From Halorubellus litoreus (GTDB lineage: Archaea; Halobacteriota; Halobacteria; Halobacteriales; Natrialbaceae): a DNA stretch of 64,000 bases. A model generated the notes under the pieces. The model searched no databases, was not told the DNA's origin, and saw only the letters and a list, made by a program, of their open reading frames with translations. Below, one piece after another: positions 33,847 through 42,900 of the stretch. Location of the stretch: the NCBI RefSeq assembly GCF_037081675.1, contig NZ_JAZAQL010000001.1, forward strand, positions 1,116,001 to 1,180,000. The letters are read 5' to 3'. Both the position numbers and the translations under genes were made by a program. How positions within the stretch are numbered: the first letter of the stretch is position 1; every line of letters starts with the position of its first letter.

Positions 33847-34194
33847 TCAGACCGCGTCCGGCCCGGTCTTCCCGGTGCGGACCTGGTAGGCGTCCTCGAC
33901 GGGGAGGACGAAGATCTTCCCGTCGCCCTTCTCGCCGGTCTGCGCGGCCTCGGCGATGGCTTCGACGACGTCCTCGGCGGGCGTGTCCGCGACCACGGTC
34001 TCGACCTTCACCTTCTGGTGGAGGTCGACGACGTACTCCTCGCCGCGCCACTGGCTCTTCTTCGCGGGCTGACTGCCGCGCCCGGAGACGTCCGTCACCG
34101 TCAACGACGGTGCGCCGGTTTCCGAGAGCGCGCGCTTGACGTCCGTGAGGCGGTCCGGGCGGATGATCGCGACGACCATCTTGATGTCAGTCAT
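33847..34194 (-). CDS. glnK: PII nitrogen regulatory protein
   Basis: A 115-aa PII protein: MTDIKMVVAIIRPDRLTDVK at the N-terminus, VTDVSGRGSQ, the T-loop region WRGEEYVVDLHQKVKVETVV with the Tyr at the usual modification position, and TGEKGDGKIFVLPVEDAYQV, the nucleotide-binding and C-loop segment. It senses 2-oxoglutarate and ATP/ADP and gates the ammonium channel. The ATG lies inside the end of amt (8-bp overlap), the classic amt-glnK pairing. Confidence 0.95.
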   Translation of the reverse strand: MTDIKMVVAIIRPDRLTDVKRALSETGAPSLTVTDVSGRGSQPAKKSQWRGEEYVVDLHQKVKVETVVADTPAEDVVEAIAEAAQTGEKGDGKIFVLPVEDAYQVRTGKTGPDAV

Positions 34195-35668
34195 CGCGCT
34201 CACCTCCGGTCGTCGCGTCCGAAGTGTCCACGGTCGTCTCCGAGGCGTCCGCGCCACCGTCGGTGCGGACGTTCGTGCCGCCGTCGGTCGTCACCGTCGC
34301 GCGACCCGATTCGGGACTGGCGTCCCCGACGAACTCGGGGTACGTCGAGATGCCGTGTTCGCCCGCGTCCAGGCCGGCTTCCTCCTCCTCTTCGCTGACG
34401 CGAAGGCCGACGGTCGCTTCGAGGACGAGGAACACGCCACCGGTCGCGAGCACCGTCCACGTGCCGATGACGGCGACGCCGACGACCTGCATCACGAGCT
34501 GGTCGACGCCGAGGAACGCCCAGCCGTCGCCGAGGATGGCCGTTCCGCTGCTCGATGCACCGAAGAACGGGATCAGGATGGTGCCGACGCCGCCGGCCGC
34601 ACCGTGGACGGCGAAGACACCGCAGACGTCGTCGATCTTCAGCGAGTCGACGGTCCAGCGGTACGCGGGCAGGACGAGTGCACCGCCGATGGCGCCGATG
34701 ACGAGGCCGCCCCACCACGTGACGTGCGGGACCGCGCCCGTGACCGCGACGAGACCCGCGAGGAGGCCGTTGGCCATCCAGAGCGGGTCGGGTTTGCCCT
34801 GCCAGAACGTCGAGACGAGCATCGCCGCGACCGCGCCGGCGCCCATGCCGAGCGTGGTGACGAGCGCGACGCGACCGAGCGCGGCGCCCATGAACGCGAC
34901 GGAGCCGTCGTCAGCGACCGAGAGCACGGTCGCCTGCGTGCCGACGTTGAACCCGTACCAGCCGAACGCGAGGATGAGCGTCCCGAGAACCGCGAGCAGC
35001 ATCGAGTGCCCGGGGATGGGCTGGCTGTTCCCGTTCTCGTCGAAGCGACCCTTGCGCGGGCCGACCATCTTCGCGGCGACGAGGCCGGCGAGGCCGCCGA
35101 CCATGTGGACGACGGTCGCACCGGCGAAGTCGAGGTAGCCGACGCCGAGCGCACTCCCGATGAACCCGCCCGTGCCGTCGGCGGTCGGGCCGGAGAGCAG
35201 GCCGCCCGCCCACGTCAGCCCCTGGACGGTCGGGTAGATGAGGGCGGTGATGGCGACGACGAAGAGGACGTACGCTTTGAAGTCCATGCGTTCGGCGACG
35301 GCGCCGGAGACGATCGTCGCGGCGGTCATCGCGAACACGGCGCCGAACACCCAGCTGACCCACGAGCCCGCGGAGCCGACGTACGAGAACGCGCCCATGA
35401 CGTCGAGCGCGGAGCCCGAGGTGAGTGCGCCGACGACGCCGGCGAGGCCGGCGCCGACGAGGAAGTAGACGAGGACGCCGAGCCCCCAGTCGGTCATGTT
35501 CTTCATGAGGACGTTCCCGACGTTCTTCGCGCGGACCTGGCCGGCTTCGAGGAGCGCGAACCCGGGCTGCATGAAGAAGATCAGGAAGGAGACGACGAGT
35601 ACCCAGACGGTGTTGATGCTGTTCGCGACCGCGCTCGGGTCCATCTGGAGGGCGAGACCGTCGAGCAT
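34187..35668 (-). CDS. amt: ammonium transporter
   Basis: A 493-aa channel with eleven hydrophobic segments: SFLIFFMQPGFALLEAGQVR near the start, then DFAGATVVHMVGGLAGL and FAVHGAAGGVGTILI carrying the two pore His residues. An acidic, disordered C-terminal tail of about 55 residues follows the last helix. It conducts ammonium and is blocked by GlnK, encoded immediately downstream. A strong palindrome lies about 210 bp upstream of the start. Confidence 0.95.
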   Translation of the reverse strand: MLDGLALQMDPSAVANSINTVWVLVVSFLIFFMQPGFALLEAGQVRAKNVGNVLMKNMTDWGLGVLVYFLVGAGLAGVVGALTSGSALDVMGAFSYVGSAGSWVSWVFGAVFAMTAATIVSGAVAERMDFKAYVLFVVAITALIYPTVQGLTWAGGLLSGPTADGTGGFIGSALGVGYLDFAGATVVHMVGGLAGLVAAKMVGPRKGRFDENGNSQPIPGHSMLLAVLGTLILAFGWYGFNVGTQATVLSVADDGSVAFMGAALGRVALVTTLGMGAGAVAAMLVSTFWQGKPDPLWMANGLLAGLVAVTGAVPHVTWWGGLVIGAIGGALVLPAYRWTVDSLKIDDVCGVFAVHGAAGGVGTILIPFFGASSSGTAILGDGWAFLGVDQLVMQVVGVAVIGTWTVLATGGVFLVLEATVGLRVSEEEEEAGLDAGEHGISTYPEFVGDASPESGRATVTTDGGTNVRTDGGADASETTVDTSDATTGGERDD

Positions 35669-35879
35669 CAGGTCTCGACCTCCGCGAGCGTCGCGAGCAG
35701 GTCGTCGTTCACTGCGCGCGTTGCCGCCGTGTCGGGGTCGGTCGTCGAGTCACCGAACCCGCCACTCGTTCCGGTAGTGGCTGACCGTTCGTCCACGATA
35801 CTGTTAGATTTACACGCGTTCGTGTTCCGAGTCACGGATAGTCGTCATCATAGCACAGTACATAAGGGTTAGCGTTGTT

Positions 35880-35914
35880 GAACGTCCACAATAACAGTCT
35901 CATTATGGACGTTC
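35880..35914. promoter_or_regulatory. palindromic operator-like site upstream of amt-glnK
   Basis: GAACGTCCACAATAA (from 35880) and TCATTATGGACGTTC (ending 35914) are inverted arms with only isolated mismatches. The amt promoter (minus-strand CCCTTATGTACTG, about 35855-35868) lies just to its left. A second smaller pair, GGACG/CGTCC, is at 35946-35960. The rest of the 520-bp gap 35669-36188 shows no gene. A nitrogen-responsive regulator is the natural candidate, but none is visible in the window. Confidence 0.6.
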
Positions 35915-36188
35915 GTACGAACTTCAATCGAATCAAGTCTGTTTAAGGACGTAAAGCGTCCAGAAGTCGTGCGTTCGCCAGCGTGGAATTCGACGTTCGT
36001 CGAGTCCGCGAGCGCGCCAAGCACCCGCCCACAGCGACACGCGCCACCACGGTACGCAGGGACGAGGACGGAAACCGCAAGACGGCGGCGACCCACTCCG
36101 TCGGCAAATCTTGCACGCGCGACCGCCCAGAACCCGTCCGACCAGGCACGACGCTGGACGTCGGCGTCGACGGGGCGACGCCCCGCCG

Positions 36189-36611
36189 CTACTCCTCCAG
36201 CCCGATGTCCGTGACGATGATCGTCACGTCAGCGTCCGTCTCCGCGTCCGGCTCGATGGGGAACCCGACGGCGTACGCGCAATCGCCGTTCTCGATGTTC
36301 TGCAGTTGGAACCCGCCACCGAGCGTCTGCAGGGACGCACGACCCGTGCCGTCGTCGACGATGACCTCGGACTGCGTCGCCTTCTCGATCGCGCCGACCA
36401 CGCGCGGCAGCTCCTCGGTCGTCTCCGACCCCGACCCGCTCTCGTTCCCACTCTCCGTCTCTTCATCCTGCTCGCGCGCCCGCTCCGCCAACGCACCGAT
36501 CTCGTTCTCGCCAGGGCCACAGCTCCCGAGCACGCCACAGCCAGCCACCGATGCCATGCCCCCCGCGGCCGTCGCGGCCCCGGCCCGCTTGAGTACGTCT
36601 CGTCGATTCAT
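36189..36611 (-). CDS. Tat lipoprotein, small, unknown
   Basis: A 140-aa protein (ATG at 36611). Twin-arginine lipoprotein signal: NRRDVLKRAGAATAAGGMAS followed by VAGC. The mature part has an acidic Glu/Ser-rich linker and a short globular region: IVDDGTGRASLQTLGGGFQL then QNIENGDCAYAVGFPIE. I do not recognise the family. It is divergent from the giant surface protein gene, with 322 bp between the two starts. Confidence 0.7.
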   Translation of the reverse strand: MNRRDVLKRAGAATAAGGMASVAGCGVLGSCGPGENEIGALAERAREQDEETESGNESGSGSETTEELPRVVGAIEKATQSEVIVDDGTGRASLQTLGGGFQLQNIENGDCAYAVGFPIEPDAETDADVTIIVTDIGLEE

Positions 36612-36933
36612 GTACACACACCGACACCGATTCGACATAAAGCTACCCACCCTCCCGCCCGAACCCGACGCCGACCCTGGAAACGACGGGTGGCCGACGC
36701 CACCCCGGAGCACTGGCTCCGCGTCGTCGATAGAGCCCGGGACGGAGCGGGGACGGAGAAGTGTTGTCCAAAAGTAATAAACCAAGTGGATTCTACATGG
36801 ATGCCGTGAACCGCGTCGATGAGCTCTCAGTTTCGAGAGTTCGGGAGGGGGAATGGTTCGAAAATTTAGATTGGGGTGACGTTCGTGACGTGGCGGACAC
36901 GCCCAAGTCGCGGACGCCGAGGAGGGAGTCAGC
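36612..36933. promoter_or_regulatory. 322-bp divergent region before the giant surface protein gene
   Basis: No gene seen. It is locally AT-richer than the surroundings from about 36765. Candidate promoter element: GAAAATTTAGATTGG near 36852-36866. AAAGTAATAAACC occurs at about 36773. Either could serve the rightward gene, whose ATG is 65-160 bp away. Confidence 0.35.
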
Positions 36934-39900
36934 ATGAGTCGGGTCGCGGCGACACTCGTCGCGTTGTTGGTCGTGAGCGCGTCGCTCACGGGAGCAGTCG
37001 CCACGAATGCGCAGGGCGAAGCGGGCGAACAACAGCGCAGAGGGGGAACCGAAACGGTCACCGACCCCACCGGCTTCGCCGAAGCACCCGAGTCGCAGTC
37101 CGCCAGCAGGGAGACGAACGCCCGCACCTACGGATCGCTATCGCAGGACGCTTCAGTCCTACCGGGAAGCGACCAGGAGTTCGTCAACGGAGGGGTCTAC
37201 ACCGCCATCGTCACCGTCAACGTATCCGAGTCGGGACTCCTGCAGGCGAACAAGGTGACCGACCCGGCGCTCCGCGTCGCCGTCGAGTCGACCGCGGGCA
37301 CCAACGCGTCCATCGTCGGCGTGTCTTCGGGCGCCACCGACTACGACGTGGTACCGTCCAACGCGAGCGCGGAGTGCCCGAACTCGTGCGTGGTGGAGAG
37401 CACCGGCTCGTTCGCCGCCGGTTCGACGCACAGCGTCCTCGTCCGGTTTCGCGTGAGCGCCACGGACTCGCCGGGCTCGGTTACGTTGAGCGCGGACCCG
37501 ACCCCAGGCGACTCGACGAACGAGGACGACGCGAGCGTCACGTACAACGTCACGCGAGGGGTGAACACCTCCGCGTCGATGGCGCGAACGGCCGAGGCGC
37601 GGACGACGCTCGCGAGAGGATACACCGCGACGTACGAGCGATTGCTCTACCAGGCAGATTGGGACGAGCGCTTCGAGCGGAGCATGTCGGAGGCGTTCAC
37701 GGTCGTCGCCAACGACGCGGCGCAGTCACTCGTCACCGGCTACGCCGACGAGGCGCTGGCGGGCGCGACGACCCTCCAGAACGCGAACAACCTGGAGACG
37801 CTCCAGAGCACGCAGACCGCTTACGGGCTGACGCAGGGGTCGTACGGAGACGGCACCGTCGGCAAGATAGCCAAGATAAACCACCGGCTCTACCTGAATC
37901 TCCTCCGCCGAATGGACGTCGACGCCATTCAGAACGCGGGGAACGCCTCGTACGCGCTCCGAGAGCTCGCTCGGCTCTCGCGGGCGGAGGCGGCAGCGTG
38001 GCGGAACGGGAACCGAGAACGAGTGCGCGAAATCCTCCACAAGAAGCAGGTCGTTCTCGTCGGGTTCTCCAAACACGCGTCCGGGTACGCGTTCCAGCGG
38101 AACTTCGAACCGCCGCTGTCAGCGCCCGACAACGCGGCGTTGCTATCGCAGGCACGCAGCCAGCGACAAGCCGCGTCTCAGTCGGCGACGCCAGCCATCT
38201 ACGACTACTTCGTGGCGCTGGAGGAGTACGCCAAAGCCGAGTACCAGTACATCGAGAACACGGCGCTCCCGATGGCGAGAGAGCCACGTCCTCGCGTTTC
38301 CATGAACGTCTCCCGGAGCGCTCTGCACGCGAATCTCTCCGACCTCGGCGTCGGCACGGGGGAGACGGTGACGGTGAACGTCACGGTATCGAACGCCGGT
38401 CACGGTGGTGTGACCTCGTCGCAAGCTTACCTCTCGCTCTCGCATTCGAACAGTCTCTCGGTCGTCGACGTCCGACAGGTCCGCGGCGACGTGGACTGGT
38501 CGGTCACGAACAGTTCGGTCGATGACACCATCAACTTCAGGGATGGGAGTACGGGCCCCGCCAAGTACCCGCTCGTCGACGTCCGCGAGCAGTACGACCC
38601 CGGCGAGACGAACACGTACCAGGTGACGTTCGAGCGCGTCAGCGCGAACGAGACGTGGGCGGCGTACCGGACGGCGTTCCAGCCGGTCGTCCACGACGAA
38701 GCCGGCGGGCAGGACACGTACGTGCGCTATCCGACCGCCGAACAGGCATCCGGGACCGACCAGCAGAACTTCGCCGCGTGGAACGTGTCCGCTGAGACGA
38801 CCAGTGGAGAGAACCGGCCGCCCATCGCCGACTTCGTCGTGTCCGAGCGAACCGTCTCGACCGGTGGGTCCGTGACGTTCGACGCGAGCGCCTCGACCGA
38901 CGACCGTGGCATCACGTCGTACGCGTGGCGCGTGGACGCGAACGGGAACGGCACGAGAGGCGTGCGTCGCGGCGAGCGAGTCACCGTCACGTTCTCCGGC
39001 AGCGGCGCCCGGACGGTATCGCTGACGGTGACCGACGCTGCCGGCGAGCAGTCCTCGACGACGGTCAACGTCACCGTCCTCCGACCGTCGAACGTCACCG
39101 CGGCGTTCGACGTGAACCGGACCATGGTACAGCCCGGAAACGTCACCGAGTTGCGTGCCTCCACGGCCGCCGAGACGTACGCCTGGGACCTCGACGGTGA
39201 CGGGAACTACGACGACGCGAGCGGGAGAGAGACAACGTGGCAACCGTCTTCCGCAGGCGAGTACAGCATTGGGTTGCGCGTAAGCGCCGGCGGCCAGCAG
39301 TCGACCGTGACCTACAATTACACCGTCCAGTCCGCCGTAGAGCGCCTCTCCGAACCGACGGTAGTTGTTGACGCGCCTCTGACACTCACCGTCGGAGAGA
39401 CCGGCGTGTTCGACGCGCGAGACTCGTTCGACCGGGTCGTCGTCGACGGAGCGGTCCGCATCGAGAACATAAGTAGCTACGACTGGGACCTTGACGGCGA
39501 CGGAACCCCCGAATCGACCGCGGCCGTGGCGAGACCCTCGTTCTCGTCGCTGGGGAAGCACAACGTCACCCTGGTCATCCGCGACGGCGAGGGCAACAGC
39601 GCCTCCGTCACGCGAACGGTGGAGGTGACGACCGCCACAAACGGTGACGGAACGCCACAGGCCTGTACGCCCGACGAGACCGTGACGGAATGGAGCGCCG
39701 TGCATCGGAACGCCGCGCACACGAGTCGAACGATCGGATGCGGCCCCGTCTCGGACGTCCATGTGGCGTGGAACACGTCGCTATCGGACGTCACCGGGAG
39801 TTCGCTACTCGGCCGCAACGACACCCTCTACACCGCGGGGTCCAGGACGGTGTACGCGCTGAACGCGACGAGCGGGACGGTCAGGTGGAACGCGACCGTC

Positions 39901-42900
39901 GGTGACATCAACACCGGCAACGCTGCCGCGTCGACCCGTGGCGCGCTCGTCCTCGCAGACGACCACCTCGTGGTGCCGCTCTCGAACGGGTCGATGGTGA
40001 GCGTCGACCCGCAAACCGGCGAACGCCAGTGGCAGACGCCACTCCCGAACGCGACGACGGACGACAACCTGTACGCGCCGATTGCGACCGAGAAGACCGT
40101 CGTCGTGACCGGATACAGGACCGGGAACGTCTACGCGTTGTGGCTCGCGAACGGCTCCCGCAGGTGGAACGCGACCGTCGGCAGCGGCGAGCGAGTCCAC
40201 GTCAACTCCCCCGCGTACAGCGACGGAACCGTGTACGTCGGGTGGTCCGAGAGCACCAGTGGCACCGTGTCCGCGTTCGACGCCACAACAGGCGAGTCCG
40301 AGTGGCAGACCGGCCTGGGGAGCCAGGTCCATGGGGTAACGGTGTACGACGACACGGTATACACGTCGTACTGGACGGGAGGCGTCAAGGCGCTGAACGC
40401 GTCCACGGGCGCCAAACAGCAGCGCATCTTCGTTCCGACTGCCGCGTCGCCCGCTGTCGGTCCCGCTGGCGACGCCCTCGTCGGCGTCAGGAACGGTAGA
40501 ACGTATTCCACGGCCGGACTGGAAGCCTGGTCGCGGTCGTCCGGCGAGGAGAAGTGGTCGTTCGGTCCGACCACGTCGAGCACCGCGCCCGTAGCCGCAA
40601 ACAATGCGGTCTACTTCGGCTCGAATAACGACGACATCTACGCAGTGAATGCCTCGACCGGGGCCGGTCTCTGGAGACTTTCGTTGGAGGAGAGTTCGAA
40701 CGGTGTCGATCGCACAAGACCGATTCTCCTCAATGGGACGCTGTACGCGGTTACGAACAGCGGTAACGTCTACGCCGTCGAGGGGAACTCGACGTACGAC
40801 CCGCCCAGCCCCCAGCTCGGTATCGCGAGCAGTGACGCCACGCCGTTCGCTCGGCAGACGGTGACGCTGAACGTCACCGACACGGGTAACGACAGCCTCC
40901 GTCCGCTGTACGATACCTACGAGTGGCGGGTCGCGGGGACCAGACAGCTGGGCCGGTCGGCGACGGCGACGTTCAACGAGACCGGGACGGCGAGGGTGAC
41001 GCTCGTCGCGACCGCCGCGAACGGCGAGCGGTTCACCGTAACGCGGACCCTCGACGTTCGGTCGTTCGACGGCGAGATTGACGAATCGACGGCCTGGCCG
41101 ACGTTCGGGGGAGCGCCGGGGCACGCTGGACGGACGACCGAAGACCTCCCGTGGTCGCTCCCACCTGCGTGGAACCGCACGGGTGGCACTGCAGACTCCA
41201 CGATAGCGACGACCACGACCGCCGTCTACGAACTACGTGGGAGGACACTCTGGAAGTTCTCGAAGAACGGGTCGGTTCGCTGGAAGCACCAGCTTGATGC
41301 GACCACGAACATCGACGTCGATAACAGTCCGGCCATCGGCCCCGACGGCAACGTCTACGTCTCGCTGTGGGGGTCGTTGATATCACTGGCGCCGAACGGT
41401 AGCGTCCGATGGCGGATTGGAGACGAGAGTTACGGAACGAACTGTGGCGGTACGTGCATAGACAGGTTGAGTGACCCGGTCGTAACCGAAGACGGCGTGT
41501 TCGTGACCGGCGAGCGTGATGGGTTTGGCGGCCGTCGCCTGTTCAATATCTCCCGTTCGACTGCCGAACTGCGATGGGAGACGCAGGTATCTGATACCGT
41601 CGGTCCGGAGCTTCCACCGACTGTCGGCGACGATGGACAGATCTACGTCGCAGTTCCCGGCTCCGGCCTGACGGCGTACTCGTCGGAGGGGAGCGAACGC
41701 TGGCATACCGACGTCGACGGGAACGCGACCACGTTCCCGGTCCTCACGCCGAACGGGACGGTACTGCTCAACACCGAGACCTCGCTGATCGCTGTCCGAG
41801 ATTCGAACGGGTCGGTCGCGTGGACCGTCGAGTCGAGGAGCCGCGTGGCCCCTGCCGTCGACCGAGACGGGACGGTCTACGCGCCCGCCCCGAAGATAAG
41901 CGTCGGGAGCTACCGGCTCCGGTACTTGCATCCGAACGGGACGCAGTTCGACGAGGTGTCGTGGCAACCGCGAGATATCATTAACGCACGAAGCTACGGA
42001 TCCGAATCGCAACCTGTACTCGGCCCTAGCGGGCACGTACTCGTGCTCGTCGGCGACCGCGAGGACGACTACTACGAGAACCGACTGCACGTCGTGACGA
42101 AGTCGGGGCAGAAGGTCGACGGCCGCGCCGTCGGGCTGGCGAACGCGGTCGCACCGCTTGCACCGGGATACGTAGCCCTCGTCGGGGAGAGTGGCATGCA
42201 GACGTACGGCGACGGCGCAGGGACGAGCGAGCCACTGAATGCGTCGCTCTCGTACGAGCCAGTGGTGCCCAAGCCCGACGACCCGTTGACGCTCTCCGCC
42301 GCGGGCAGCAACGGAACGGGGACGCTCACGTACACATGGTACCAGAACGGGACGGAACTGCGCTGTAGCGGCCCGGAATGCACGGTCGACGACCAGTTCT
42401 ACTCGGTGTATCCGACCGAGGTCACCGTCGAGGTGAAACAGGCAGATGGACGCGTGGACACGGCGAGCGTCGTGGTGAGGGCGTCGTCGATCGGCTTCGA
42501 CACGTCCGTCGACGGACAGACCGTTCCGGACGACGCGGGCGTCGAACTGCTCACGAACGACACCGTCGCGGTCTCGCTACACGAGGAGACGCTCTCGCAC
42601 GAAGTCGTGGACGTCCAGTGGCACGTCGACGGCGCGCTCTCCGCGTCTCCCAACGGGGAGACGATTACCGTGTCACCGACCGCCGCCGGTGCCGGCGCGG
42701 TCAACGCCACCGTCACGCTCCGTGGTCCGAACGGTGAGACGGCGACGCGGAACGCCTCGCTCGCGGTCGACACGTACCGGTTCCACGGGTCGTCGATGGG
42801 GAACTACACGTTCCAGTTCCAGAATACGCCGTCTGGACGCTGGCGAGTCGAGGTCGCGAAACTCCAGGAGCGACTCCCGACCCTCTACCGACGGGTCGCT

